A stretch of DNA of 64,000 bases from Bedellia somnulentella (lineage: Eukaryota > Arthropoda > Insecta > Lepidoptera > Bedelliidae), in contig OY755191.1 of the NCBI GenBank assembly GCA_963576735.1, positions 10,507,608-10,571,607 on the forward strand, read 5' to 3'. The position numbers and the translations under genes were made by a program. The notes under the pieces are model-generated. The model saw nothing but the letters and a program-made list of their open reading frames with translations, was not told the origin of the DNA and ran no database searches. Below, piece after piece: positions 11,896 to 23,580 of this stretch (its first letter is position 1; each line of letters begins with the position of its first letter).

Positions 11896-12070
11896 AAGTG
11901 AAATATGTGGCAAAGTCATAAACGCCACCGCCAACGGTTTATTTAAATTCTATTAAGAAAGAAATTCTCGATTTGACTTTAAGCTATCAAAACTACAATA
12001 GCTCTACAACCAGTTTGCAATTTAAATGTATTTATTATATCGTATGATGTTTTGTAGGCTTAAGAAATTA

Positions 12071-13431
12071 AAGACAAACTCATCATCATTGGCCACAGCA
12101 TCTGTTGCAGATGTTTGTTGCAGCACTCATGGATTACGGGTTGCCACACCGCCGTTGGTGGCTGTAGAGCCCTATGGCTGCGCGGCATTTCTTGCCACAT
12201 CTGTCGCACACGAAACGAGAGTCTGCAGGAGGTGGGAGATCACGACGAAGTCTTTTTTGCTTTAGATTCTCCAGCCAGTCTTCGTCATGTTTGACAGTTC
12301 CGACTTTGATGTCACGACGCCATTCGGATCTCAATTCGGCGCGTTTCTCCCAGCCATCGGTTTGTATTCCGAAGCTACTCATATCTCGCTTACAGGAGTC
12401 TTTGAATCTTAGTGTAGGGCGCCCAACAGGTCTCTTCACGTCCGCTATCTGGCCCATCATTACTTGACGTGGTAGTCTCTCGGGGTCCATGCGATGTACG
12501 TGACCCAGCCAACGAAGTCTTCTCTGCTTTAACATGGCAGTTATACTGCAACAGCGCGTTTTGGACAGTACCACCTCGTTACACATTTTATCTTCCCAAG
12601 TGACTCCAAGTATAGTCCTCAGACAGCGCATGTGGAAAGCGTTGAGTTTACGTTCTTGCTTCGCGTAAGTTGTCCAGGTTTCTGACGCGTAAAGCAATAT
12701 GCTCAGAACACAGGTCTGGTAAACAAGAACTTTGGTGTACGTGGTGAGTTTACAGTTCCTCCATACGCGTACAAAAAGCTTCCCGAATGCTGTAGATGCC
12801 CTGCCAATCCGAGTATCTATTTCTTTGTCGCTGGACAGAGATTGTGTTGTTGTAGAGCCGAGATAGCAGAAATGGTCCACCACATCAAGTGCAGCACCGT
12901 CGAGTGTAATGTGAGGAGCTTGATTCACGCCTTGCGCCATGACCACGGTCTTCTTGGTGTTCACGCTCATAGAGAACAAGCGACAAGCGTGACTAAATCG
13001 CGTCATCAGCTCCTGGAGTTCGCTTTCAGAGTTTGCGACTAGTGCAGCATCATCTGCATACAGAAGTTCCCTGGCGATTAAATCCAGACGCTTGTTTTTG
13101 GATCGAAGAAGGCTAATGTTATATAGTTTTCCATCCTTTCTAGTATGCAGATGTACTCCGACAACACAATCTTCGAACGCAGTCAGAAGTAGTGCCGAGA
13201 AGAAGATACCAAAAAGCGTAGGCGCCAGCACACAGCCCTGTCTTACGCCGCGGTTTACACCAAAGGAAGCTGATCTCTCGCCATCAAAGATTACTGAGCC
13301 GTTCATATTATCATGGAAGGACCTGATGAGCAATAGAAGTTTCGGAGGGCATCCTATTCTGGTCAGTACTTCATATAGTCCTTCTCGGCTCACGGTGTCA
13401 AATGCCTTTCAAACCAAGACAAACTCATCAT
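12071..13431 (-). mobile_element. 5'-truncated LINE with intact C-terminal RT ORF and perfect target duplication
   Basis: The open frame 12134-13393 (419 codons from the first Met) encodes the RT palm with RQGCVLAPTLF (motif B) and LLYADDAALVANS (catalytic YADD). An RT thumb and 'RRLRWLGHVHRMDPERLPRQ' connection follow. A C-terminal zinc knuckle, CDRCGKKC..HQRRC, completes it. The flanks carry a perfect 16-base duplication, AAGACAAACTCATCAT, at 12071-12086 and 13416-13431. The 3' tail is a short ATG/CAT repeat at 12087. The N-terminal RT and endonuclease are missing, so this is a dead-on-arrival insertion that has kept an open frame. The clade is probably RTE-related or a neighbour. It lies between formin and the kinase gene. 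Confidence 0.85.
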
Positions 13432-14402
13432 TCAGCAATCACACAAGAATATATGTATCTCAAAATCGTAAATCCTCGACAATCCCGTTTTCCTAATAGT
13501 GTAATAAATCAACGTTGTAATAAATGAACGTTTATGTTATGTTTATGTTTATGTAATAAATCAGAAGGCCTAGAACGAGCGTTATTTTATCGTTACACTG
13601 TCGGTAAGAATAAGATAAAAGTAAACGATACTATGTTAACGCGAAAGGGATGGCAGTTTTGTACCACGCGATATCTAGTTAAAATGTTGCACGTGCTAGC
13701 GATGCTGATGAGCAAAGTCTGAGTATAACACAATAATTTAATTGAAATTAAACTTCACGAAAATTACAGCTATCTTTATTTATCACTTAAAATAAAACCA
13801 TTGATATATATTGATTATATTATTGTATTGTTATCACTTAAACAAAATCATGAACCTAGTTCTATATTTACAAATATAATAATGAAATTCATTTTGAAAG
13901 GTTCGTAGCAAATCTGGCATATCTAGGAAACAAAGATATAATAATGACTATAGTTTATAATGTAAAGTTTACATTATTATTATATTAATAGGTACATCTA
14001 TAGATAACAAAATCTTAAAAACTCTTTTCACGAAAGTTGGGCTTTCAAAGAACTTTGCACATATGGTTAACATAAAAAAGTAAATAGTATTATTATTGTT
14101 TAATTATACATAGCTACAAAATAAATTAAATCATTAAATAAACATTACATTATATTTCAAACAGTTTCTGTAAATTATGGTTAGACGGCGCTTGCCTTGT
14201 CATAATGGTCAAATTTAAATGGTCAAATTTAACCAATATGACATTCAATGATTTTGATTATCAAGTTCTAGAGTGAACTGTACGCAACGTACTGGAAAAC
14301 ACAGAAGACTCGGTAATGATTGCTTATGGCCATGTATGAAGGCAGCGCAGCACCTGTAGTGAGGCCTATAATATTTGGCTATTATGATAAAACATTTACG
14401 GC

Positions 14403-17400
14403 TTATAATACTCCAGCGTCAACTAACTCAACCACGAGGTCTGTCATCTTTCGTCTGCACATTTCATTTGAGGTCCAAACCGGCTGGTTGGTGTCGATAA
14501 CTAGGTGTTCAGTTTCCTGTGAAAGTATTAAGAATAGGTATACCCTAATCAATTTTAAAATAACATAAAGAACAAATGTGGATGGAAATATAAGAAGAGG
14601 ACGGCAACTGGGGACACATAAAAGGTAGGCGTCCAAACTGGCACCAAGAAAAGAGTTTGTATATAATTAGAAAATAATTTGATAAATCCCAAAAAGGGGT
14701 AGCCAGAGCTTTAGAGCTAGAAACTCCTCAGCCACATTTGAAGTTGATAGGGGAGAAGATGGTAGAAATAAAGTATCGTTGGTGATGGGTCTTCATCCCA
14801 TACCCTTAGTCGCCTCTTTCGACACCCGTGGGCAGAAATAGGTAGTGACATTTTAAGCCGGCACTAAACGATTGACCAAAAGTGATAAAATGATTGATTT
14901 TTTTTCCAATATTAACGAAAATACTTACTTTGCTCTGATACAAGTTGGGTGCCTCATTACTGTCACATGTCATGATGGGTAACATGTCCAGAGCCATGCC
15001 GAGACCAAATAAACTGCTTCGCTTGAAATCTTCTTGCAGGCTGCAAGAATTTTAACTTTTAAGTATTTCTTAAATACCTGAGTATTGCATGTGTTAACTA
15101 TGAACAAATATTTATCATACATACATCAATCCCTAGACGGGGTAGCCAAAGCTTTGGTATCAGAAATTCTCAGCCACTTTTGGAAGTTGAGTGGGGAAAA
15201 GATTGTAAAGTAAATGTAAATGATGTTTTTGGTCATGGTTTTCCAACCGCATCACCCAAAAATTACTTTAAAAGCCCCAATACCCTTAGCCGCTTCTTAC
15301 GAACACACAACTGTTTAATGTGTCACAATTTAAATACATTCTAAGAAATTCCTAATCGTACAGGAATATATCTAAACGAATAAATTAAACCAAAATACAT
15401 TCAATCTATGCTGTGTAGTGTCGGCTTAGAATAGCACTACCCCATTTCTTCCGGTGGGTGTACGTAAGAGGCGACTAACGGTATTGGGGCTTTTAAGGGT
15501 TTTTGGGCGATGCGGTTGGAGACCCATCACCAACAACCTTTATTTTTACCATCTTTTCCCCACTATCATTTCTAAAAGTGGCTGAGGAATTTCTAATTCC
15601 TTAGCTCTGGCTACCCCTTCTAGGGATTTACAGCCGTAAGTATATGTATGTATGTATGTAAGTATGTACCCACTTTTTTCTGAATCTATATTTTGCTAAT
15701 TTAGCTAAAAGTATGCATGATTTTTATACAACCAACAATGACCACAAACACTTACAGCTTCCACATTTCGTCTCTATTCAACTCGTTACTAAACACGGAA
15801 TCATCATCGCTTAGCTCCAGAAGTCTGGAGTGCAGTTGGTCAGTATAAAACTGCAGAAGAGACTGAAGATGTTCTGTTCTCTGTTCTCGAGTCAAACACA
15901 GGTATACGATGTATGCCAGGTCCAGGGCTGGTGAAGCGTAACGCGCCATTTGGAAGTCTACGAAATACATCTGGAAAATTAAACGCAAAGATGTGGAAAG
16001 AATTTACGGTACTCCGACATTTTGGACCAGTCAAGCCTTTAAGGCCCTAAAGGTTCTACTTCCAAAAGTGACTGCACATACTGACTGCTGTAGATATGGT
16101 TACCCCTTTTTGGGCTATTATCCTTTAGTATAGAAAGCTGTGTAGTATCGGCTTAGAATAGCACTACCCCATTTCTACCGGTGGGTGTACGTAAGAGGCG
16201 AGTAACGGCTTTTTGGGCGATGCGGTTGGAGACCCATCACCAACAACCTTTATTCTACCATCTTTTCCCCACTCAACTTCCAAAAGTGGCTGAGGAATTT
16301 CTAATTTCTCAGCACTGGCTACCCCTGTTAGGGATTTATACCCGTGAGCATATGTATTTATATGTATAGAAAGTGAAAATTAAATATTATGGTCTCACAG
16401 GGAAGTACCAATAGGCAGTCTTATCACTAAAAGCAATATCTCCCATACATCCATATCATGATCCTCATATTTCTTTAAGAGCTTATTCCATTACACTTTG
16501 TCGTTTCTGAATTCAGACGTTCTTCGAAGTTACTGCCGCAGACGCTTGTTATTCCACTACACAAATTTGTCTACTTTTCAGAAGCCTAGCGTTCTGAACG
16601 TTATTCCACTAGTCTGAATTCAGATTCTGTGGCTCTCAGACGTCTTCATTCAGACAAATGGAATAAGCTCTTTACTTATTACGCGAGTATTCGAGAAATA
16701 TTTGGACTGCCTCGGAAACATCTAACTAAGCAAGAGAAAACTGTCTTACTTGGTTCTATAGGTTGTATAAAAAGTATTTTTAATATGTATAAAAAAAACC
16801 AAACAATTATATACCTCAGAAAGAGATCCATTATCGTATTTGAATAAGAAGTTATTATTCCAGCAGTCGCCGTGGCCGATCACAGCCAGGGGTTCTCGAG
16901 GAGCCACCAGCTCCATCATGGTCGTGAAGTAGTTATCTTCATGGCAAAAATCTTTAAACTTGTCCAAGTAATAGTCCTAGAAATAGAAAAACATGTGAAG
17001 CACTACAAATGAAGCTAGACTGAGTAGTGTCGGTTTAGAAAATCACTAAACCATTATTAAGATTTCAAAATCAAATTTAAATTCATTTATTTCCAAAAAC
17101 AGTACATTACAGTTATTATTATATCTGTACTAGGTTAGACCTGTATCGCGGGCAGCCTAATAAATTATACAAAAAAGATCTCGGATACAATGACAATATA
17201 ATTAATTGAATCAATTAATAATAATATATAATTAATAGTGATTAATTTATAATATGATATTATATATATTTTTAGGTACAATAATATATACATTTTTTAT
17301 TATTTAAGATAAGGTTAATATAATGAATGAGTAGGTGTATGTGTGTGTGTGTTTGCGCGTCAATTTTTTTGGGTTTGTGTTACCTCAGGCTATTGGGTAG

Positions 17401-20083
17401 CTCCACATGATAATTGGACTGTAAGTGATTTATTGCGCGATGTGGCTGAAAAACCAATACTAACCGTCTTTTGTTTTACAATCTTTTCCTGACTCAACTA
17501 CCAAAAGTGACTGAGGAGTATCCTATTCTCACGCACTGGCTACCCTTTTTAGGTATTTATGGCCCTGAATATATTTATCTATATGCGTGGATATAAATAA
17601 ATGAACAAAAATGAACGAAATTCGCACTGATACTCGATGAAAAAAATCAATTTTTTAATTTTGTACAATTACACTTCAGCAATATATTATGGTTTCGTTA
17701 TCTTGGAATTCTTTTCCGTTCTCAGATATAGAGATATGTTGCTAAAACTATTGTATTTATGTATACCTATACCTTAACAAAATAATTATAACCGTAATAT
17801 TCATTTGTATGCACCTACTCCACCATAACCATCACTCAACTTCCAAAAGTGGCTGAGGTGTTTCTAATTCAGAGGCACTGGCTGTGGCCACTACTCTTTG
17901 GACCTTAAAGGGTGATCATAAATATGCAAGTGTGTTTGATAAGTAGCTATGCTGAATTCTAGTACTGTAAAACCAAAAGACTATGACTATCAAGAGTGTG
18001 TTAACAACCTCCATACCTAGAAGCAAATATCTTAACCACTGACGAAATTACTTGATATTCAAAATTAATAGTATTTTGGACACCCTCGCACTACCATTAA
18101 GATTTAAAGAGCTTATTCCATTACACTTTGTCGTTTCTGAATTCAGACGTCCTTCGAAGTTACTGCCGCAGACGCTTTTTATTCCACTACACAAATTTGT
18201 CTACTTTTCAGAAGCCTAGCGTTCTGAACGTTATTCCACTAGTATGAATTCAGATTCTGTGGCTCTCAGACGTCTTCATTCAGACAAATGGAATAAGCTC
18301 TTTAGCCTTACCTTTTTCTCAGAATCATGAAGTTCTTGTTCAACCATAGCTATCGCATTTCTCGCCGCTTCCAAGTAATAAGTTTTGTAGTAGTCCTTGT
18401 TCTCGGATAGAAAGAATACTGGAAAACAATATGGAGGCCAATAGTAAAAAATAAAAACACTGACTCATATAGGCAGATTAATTGTCAGTTTTTACGATCC
18501 TGACCAACTTCAGCTTCATTTTTATTCAGTAAACTTTTTTTTCTACATGCTGTTTTTCTCGCCAATACGTAAATATACAATTGAGCGAAGTCACTTCCTT
18601 CTTATTTTAGAAATTTCAAGGGACTGGTTAAGGTAAAGGAAGAGATTAATACAATTAGTACTACCCTATACAACAAAGTAAAAATATGACATATCGATAG
18701 CAGCAAAGATTTTATGACACAATAGATTTTATTATTTTCGTATGAGAAGTTCTCAAATAAATTATATATAAATATTTGTTTCGCCTACCTTCAGATATTC
18801 CATTTTCCTCGTTAATAAGACTATAGAATCCTTCGGGATCATTATATTTCATAGCTAAAGACAGCGCATGAAACTGCGATAGATGCTTCAAAACGAAGAA
18901 ACATTGGTCAACTGTCAACCCTTCTTGCCTATCAGGCATTACAAATCCCATTTCCTTCAAATCCTTCAGAATCACGAGATCATGTTGAGCCAAGAAACAT
19001 TTAGGGATCGCTTCTAATGGACATTTTAATTTGTAGGACCACTGATTTTCGTATTTCTTGAATGCTGGCCAAATTTTGTTATAAAATGCGACTTCGTTAT
19101 TGAATAGTTCGTCAGATTTGAATGCTTCCCGTCGTGATGTGCTCTCTGGGAGGCATTTATATATGATACTGGTTTTCCACGGCACATCATCTTCACTGGA
19201 ACCATCGGCTTCTACATGTTTTCTTATTCCTTCAAGAGTAATTCGGTATACCATCGATGTGTAATTGTCTCCTCTGTTTGAGCCTGGAGCACCCTGGGAA
19301 GTATGATGAGGAACTCATAATCATTAGCAATAAAAACTTACAAAAGTACGAAGATGGTTCAAAGATTACACATTACGGATTAATAATACTAAAGCTACCA
19401 AATACTGACGCCAACTTTTTGCCACTCTCTCAATAATAATAAACTCAATTATGTTTATGGGTTACTTACCTAGCCAGATCGGATTTTCAATTTGACTGAA
19501 CCAATGCTACTTTGAAATAATTATACTATAAATTGCTAAGAAAATTGACCACATTCAGACCTAACTAATATTTTGGGGAATAACAAGGGAAGACTGATAT
19601 ATTTAAAGTCACTCTTGTGTGTATTCAGTACAGCGGCCGGACGAGCGGCTAAATTTCATAACCGTTTTTCTCATTTATACGGATAACCAAAAATAAAAGC
19701 TTAATAATTTTTTTTTGGGTTATACCCTTTTGAGAGGATATTTAAGAAGGGGTATCTCTTTGAAATTGGAAAGGGGAAAAACCCTTTTAAATATGTTTTC
19801 TGAAAGGGTATCTTGTTAATTGGGTATTCTGATCCTTAAGTAATTTTAGCGGTATAAAATATACAGTCAAAGAAACTTTTAAATCATCTCATATTGGCAA
19901 TTTTGGTATTGACATTGAGCCAATCAAATACCATGGTATTCACTCATCAATGTAAAGGGTTTGTTACTAGTACATCTAGATCAACATAAATAAAAGGAAA
20001 CTTACATCATATTTCTGTAATATCACATCGGGATATTCGTCCTTGAGAAGATTAATCCAAAATCCCAGATCGATTACCGCCAT
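14403..20083 (-). CDS. CHK/EcK-like small-molecule kinase (DUF1679/EcKL family), complete, 7 exons
   Basis: Exons on the minus strand are 20083-20006, 19293-18789, 18418-18312, 16976-16815, 15970-15756, 15040-14929 and 14516-14403. All junctions are GT/AG and in phase, giving 1293 coding bases and 430 residues, close to the usual EcKL length. The start is MAVIDLGFWINLLKDEYP. Exon 2 holds the N-lobe (YRITLEG, VPWKTSIIYKCLPES) and LSQFHALSLAMKYNDP. Exon 4 has the catalytic loop IGHGDCWNNNFLF (the HGDxxxxN pattern). Exon 5 begins with MYFVDFQMARYASPALDL, the DFQ metal-binding motif. Known members phosphorylate ecdysteroids (ecdysteroid 22-kinase) or detoxification substrates in the cytosol; the substrate of this one cannot be predicted. 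Introns are full of SINE-1 copies and two MITEs. Poly(A)-like signals (TTTATT on the plus strand) occur near 13770-13780. Confidence 0.9.
14680..14871 (-). mobile_element. SINE-1 copy in kinase intron 6
   Basis: The minus strand carries GCCGGCTTAAAATGTCACTA, GACACC..GGGCAGAAA and the ACTTCAAATGTGGCTGAGGAG body down to GGCTACCCCTTTTTGGG. It is diverged and lies between the last two exons. A tail is not clearly present. Confidence 0.65.
15118..15300 (-). mobile_element. SINE-1, 3' part
   Basis: It starts at (CATA)n with AATCCCTAGACGGGGTAGCC, then CAGCCACTTTTGGAAGTTGA and CGCATCACCCAAAAATTAC. The head is missing. It lies in intron 5 of the kinase gene. Confidence 0.65.
15411..15665 (+). mobile_element. 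SINE-1, full-length copy
   Basis: From GCTGTGTAGTGTCGGCTTAG to a CCGTAAGTATATGTATGTAT tail made of several TATG units. All internal blocks are present, including GGCGACTAACGGTATTGGGG and CTTCTAGGGATTTACAGCCG. It lies in the same kinase intron as the 15118 copy but in the opposite orientation. Confidence 0.8.
16138..16378 (+). mobile_element. SINE-1 copy with short internal deletion
   Basis: It begins CTGTGTAGTATCGGCTTAGA and ends CCCGTGAGCATATGTATTTA. A stretch between GAGTAACGG and CTTTTTGGGCGATG is shortened relative to other copies. It lies in kinase intron 4. Confidence 0.75.
16395..16450 (-). mobile_element. Fragment of the LINE 3'-UTR-like repeat
   Basis: The text AGTACCAATAGGCAGTCTTATC followed by CTAAAAGCAATATCTC matches the repeat at 7395-7510 and 27128-27330. 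It is very short. Confidence 0.4.
16474..16674 (+). mobile_element. MITE (about 198 bp), copy 1
   Basis: Termini AGAGCTTATTCCATT and AATGGAATAAGCTCT are perfect 15-base inverted repeats, with TTA on both sides. The interior carries GAATTCAGACGT and further inverted CAGACGTCT-type pieces. It is nearly identical to 18106-18304. It lies in kinase intron 4, downstream of exon 4 on the minus strand. Confidence 0.85.
17021..17600 (+). mobile_element. SINE-1 copy split by a retroelement 3' end
   Basis: The head GAGTAGTGTCGGTTTAGAAA at 17021-17055 is separated from the body (TTGCGCGATGTGGCTGAAAA, CTCAACTACCAAAAGTGACT) at about 17410-17600. The intervening 17060-17390 has ATTCATTTATTTCCAAAAAC and GACCTGTATCGCGGGCAGCC. 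A similar phrase occurs at 47430-47500, suggesting a minus-oriented LINE 3' UTR inserted in the SINE. It lies in kinase intron 3. Confidence 0.5.
17822..17935 (+). mobile_element. SINE-1, 3' fragment
   Basis: Contains CATCACTCAACTTCCAAAAG, TGGCTGAGG and TTCTAATTCAGAGGCACTGGC. Diverged, without a clear tail. Confidence 0.55.
18106..18304 (+). mobile_element. MITE, copy 2, abutting a splice donor
   Basis: Same element as 16474-16674 in the same orientation, with only a few differences (GTCTTTCG versus GACGTCC-type changes). It ends AATGGAATAAGCTCTTTA at 18304. The GT donor of the kinase exon 18418-18312 is at 18311-18310, so the element stops about six bases inside the intron. Confidence 0.85.
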
Positions 20084-20351
20084 AATCCAGAAACTCGAAT
20101 ATCACTGAACGATCTATCAAACGAAACTGAATCCCACAACCATTGATTCCTGTTTGGAAACGGGACCATTTTTTAAATAATTGAATGTAAGGTGACCATT
20201 ATTCCTCGCTCTAACAAAATGAAGTATTATAAATGCAAAACGTATAGAGCGACAAACGTATATAATTAAATGTACATAATAAACAGAAAACAATTTTGAG
20301 TATATTTCTTTTATTTTCTGTTTAACTGATATTTTGTACCATCTCTAAAAT

Positions 20352-20697
20352 ATTTACATAACATTACATAAACGTTCACGCCGAATATCCCCGAAGGGGT
20401 TGGCAGAGGTACTAATACTTCTTTTTGAGTACACTGTCCACGTTTTGCATGGACAGTGTACTCACGTGATAGGGGGCAGGCCTATCGCCGTTTTGTACCA
20501 ATACACTGTCACATGACTGAGTACAACTCAGCCATGTGGGTTTCCTCGCGATGTTTTCTCTCACCGTTAACAACCATGATAAATTAACCACACTTATGTC
20601 TTTAGAAAAGACAAATTGGTGTAGGCCCGACCCGGGATTTGAACACTAGTCGCTTGCACGTCAACCGGTGTTCTACCCACTGAGCTATCACGTCGTC
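20352..20697 (-). mobile_element. SINE-2 copy
   Basis: On the minus strand it starts at the tRNA-like head (GTGATAGCTCAGTGGGTAGA and GTTCAAATCCCGGGTCGGGC). It runs through the CATGTGACAGTGTATT body to CCCCTTCGGGGATATTCGGC and GTGAACGTTTATG. A block (ACACCAGGTGACAAAGTC) present in other copies is deleted here. Confidence 0.8.
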
Positions 20698-20724
20698 ACT
20701 CAATATTTATTTATCATATATTTT

Positions 20725-20905
20725 ATTTGCGTGCTTTGTAGTGCCAGCCTAGAATATCACTACCCCTTTCTACCCACACGGGTGTTACTGTTGTTGTGTA
20801 AGAGGCGGCTAAGGGTATGGGGTTTTTTAAATTGGTTTTTGGAGCGATGCGGTTAGAGACCCATCACGAACGATAAATTATTTCTACCGTTTTGTTCCCT
20901 GTCAA
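20725..20905 (+). mobile_element. SINE-1 copy, diverged
   Basis: GCTTTGTAGTGCCAGCCTAG, CACTACCCCTTTCTACCC, GGCGGCTAAGGGTATGGGG and GCGATGCGGTTAGAGACCCA are in SINE-1 order. It carries a small insertion in the ACGGGTGT region and stops near CAACTTCTAA. Confidence 0.65.
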
Positions 20906-21425
20906 CTTCTAAACGTAGCATTTGAAATCATTTGGTTATCAATAGATTTTAATGAAATGGAATAAAAGAAATATATATATTCGTCGCACACAATGTAACA
21001 CACATTATTTCAACAAAAACCAAGAGAAACAAAGAAAATTATATTTAAAGTTGGATCAAAAATGTTACTAACGAGTAACGAGTTATATTTAAAAAGTATT
21101 CATTAATATTATAAATTTATTTCATTACCGAACAAACGTTATTTTGTCACCATAGCACTACAAACAAGCAATGGCAAAAACAAGTAAAAAGATCTTGAAC
21201 TCATAGTCTCCCTAACAAATAGAGGAAATTTTTATTTATGAAGCGTTGAGAGGGGTATTCTATTGAACAATTTATCAATAAAAATCCTCTAGCATCAGAC
21301 AACGAGATTGCTTGCATTGCGAAAGCAGCTTCCAATTGGACTGTCACCGTATTTCTTTTTTATTAAGCTAGATACCATTGTGTAACACATTGATCATCCT
21401 ACCAAAATAAGGACAAACTTTACGG
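20906..21425. other. AT-rich intergenic stretch
   Basis: No coding pattern, repeat family or RNA gene was recognised between the kinase gene and the following SINE remnants. Confidence 0.4.
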
Positions 21426-21429
21426 TACA

Positions 21430-21680
21430 TTTAATACATATACTCACAGCTACAAATCCAAAAAAAAACTGCCGTCAGAGTTTCTGAATTAGAAATTACT
21501 TTGCCACTTTTAGAAGTTGAATGGGAAAGAGAGGGTATAAGAAGGGATAGTTCATCACCAACCATCCTGTATGGCCCCCAGCCACATCGCGCAAGAACCA
21601 CTTAGAAGTCCCAAAATCAAAAATAGCCAGTTACAAGCGCATAGAAAGAAATGGGTTTGTTCTATCCTAAACCGACACAC
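21430..21680 (-). mobile_element. SINE-1, old degenerate copy
   Basis: Minus-strand order is recognisable (CCACATCGCGCAAGAACC, AACTTCTAAAAGTGGCA, a CCGTCAGAG-like remnant of the tail side) but heavily mutated. Confidence 0.5.
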
Positions 21681-21849
21681 CACAGCAAATTATTTAATAA
21701 TATTTACTTTTATTATGTACATAAATCATATTAAATTTAATGAACTAATATCGCTCGTAGTTCGTTGTTGAATAACTGTCCATTGCCCTCAGCAGGTAAT
21801 TTCATTGTTAAATTAAATTGCAAAAGGTCCCAAATAGCCTATCACATAC

Positions 21850-22165
21850 ATACGAGTATATATACTCACGGCTAACAATCTATTGTAGCCAGAGCTATAG
21901 AATAAGAAATTGCTCAGCTACTTTTGGAAGTCGAATGGGGAAATTATTGAAAAATACATAAATATAAATCATATTTACAAGATCACAATAATTCCCGTGT
22001 TTACAAAACAATAGATTAAATGTTGTAGATCATTAAATAATCTATGAAATATATACATACACACACATACTCACGGCTATAAATCCGTTAACGGGGTAGC
22101 CAAAACTTTGAAATGAGAAAATCCTCAGTCACTTTTAGAAGTTGGTTGGGGAAAAGATGGGATTA
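21850..22165 (-). mobile_element. Two SINE-1 3' fragments
   Basis: 21850-21960 has ACTCACGGCTAACAATC, GTAGCCAGAGCTATAGAATA and CTACTTTTGGAAGTCGAATG. 22055-22165 has ACTCACGGCTATAAATCCGT, GGGGTAGCCAAAACTTTG and CACTTTTAGAAGTTGGTTGG. Both begin at CATA-type tails and lack heads. Confidence 0.6.
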
Positions 22166-22171
22166 CATAAC

Positions 22172-22556
22172 ATATACATAAACATAAACGTTCACGCCGA
22201 ATATCCCCGAAGGGGTTGGCAGAGGTACTAATACTTCTGAACATCATGTGACTTTGTCACCTGGTGTCCAGAGTACCCACGTTTTGCATGGACAGTGTAC
22301 TCACGTGATAGGGGGCAGGCCTATCGCCGTTTTGTACGAATACACTGTCACATGACTAAGTACAACTCAGCCATGTGGGTTTCCTCACGATGTTTTCCCT
22401 CACCGTTAACAATCATGATAAATTAACCACACATATGTCTTTAGAAAAGACAAATTGGTGTAGGCCCGACCCAGGATTTGAACACTAGTCGTTTGCACGA
22501 TAACCGAGTGTTCTACCCACTGGGCTATCACGGTTATCCACTGGGCTATCACGGCT
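22172..22556 (-). mobile_element. SINE-2 copy, full length
   Basis: All blocks are present in the minus sense: tRNA-like head with CCCAGTGGGTAGAACAC and GTTCAAATCCTGGGTCGGG, body, ACACCAGGTGACAAAGTC, and the CCCCTTCGGGGATATTCGGC end with GTGAACGTTTATGTTTATG. A short repeat of the head (GTTATCCACTGGGCTATCACG) follows at 22534-22556. Confidence 0.85.
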
Positions 22557-22983
22557 ATAAGATGGGATTAGTTAAAAGATATATTTTCCCAACGACGTAG
22601 GTTCAATTAAATCTATAAAACTACAAGAAAAATTAAAAATCTACCTGTAGCTTAGCTTTTATGATCCATATGCAGATGATCAGTCAAATAATGAGATCAA
22701 TGAAATCAATTGAAACCTTCATATCCTGAGTTTCAATATTTCGTGACAACCTCGAGCAATGCCAAAACAGATATGACTTTTACCTAAAGGAATAGCTCTG
22801 CAATCTTTATGTTTTTTCGTTCATTATATATTGCCATACCGTTCATCCGTTTGAAATAAAACTGATTTAATGTATTGCTTAGACTTGCGCGAAGGTTATA
22901 GAAATAATAAAGACAACTTATATAATATGTGGCACTTATCGCTTCTCTCACATTAATATTTAATTCTTTTTTTCCATTGAGTC

Positions 22984-23232
22984 ATACATACATACATATA
23001 CTCACGGCTATAAATCCCTAGAAGGGGTAGCCAGAGCTAAGGAATTAGCAATTCCTCAGCCACTTTTGGAAAGATGTGTGGGGAAAAGATGGTAAAATAA
23101 AGGTTGTTGGTGATGGGTTTCCAACCACAACGCCCAATAAAGCCCTTAATAGCCCCAATACCGTTAGTCGCCTCTTACGTACACCCACCGGAAGAAATGG
23201 GGTAGTGCTATTCTAAGCCGACACTACACAGC
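22984..23232 (-). mobile_element. SINE-1, full-length copy
   Basis: (CATA)n tail, ACTCACGGCTATAAATCCCT, AGAAGGGGTAGCCAGAGC, CAGCCACTTTTGG, CCGTTAGTCGCCTCTTACGT, and head TTCTAAGCCGACACTACACA. Low divergence. Confidence 0.8.
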
Positions 23233-23239
23233 TAAAATA

Positions 23240-23580
23240 TTATTAATAAACCTTTGAGTCATGTCACGGTAATACGGTAAAACTTTGGAAAGTGGCAATA
23301 AACTTTGCGTTTATCGCTTGAGACCGAGTCAAATATGGTCATGTGTCAGTGTTAGCAAGAAGGCGATACAGGCCAGCCACCTATGATGTGATGTGAGTGC
23401 CTTGTCCAGGCAAAAGGTCCCTTAGCTATTCATGCCGGCGAGAGGCTGATCCAACTTATTCTATTAGCCATTTCTGGGTCGCGGGGCGCTAGGGACAAGT
23501 TACAAAAAAGTTACTTTCTTATAACATAACATGAACGTTCATGCCGTTTATCCCCGAAGAGGTTGGCAGAGGTGCCAATG
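23240..23580 (-). mobile_element. SINE-2 remnants
   Basis: 23320-23420 is a degenerate body (CATGTGTCAGTG, GGCGATACAGGCCAGCC, GTGAGTGC). 23526-23580 has the 3' end in the minus sense (GAACGTTCATGCCGTTTATC, CCCCGAAGAGGTTGGCAGAG). Too mutated to join with confidence. Confidence 0.45.

Noticed and set aside
14320..14568. Plus-strand ORF over the last kinase exon
   Set aside because: It is a shadow of the minus-strand exon 14516-14403, which has a correct acceptor, phase and stop.
19715..19830. Cluster of AAGGGTAT/ATACCCTT words in the kinase intron
   Set aside because: The words are irregular and too short to define a repeat family or regulatory element.
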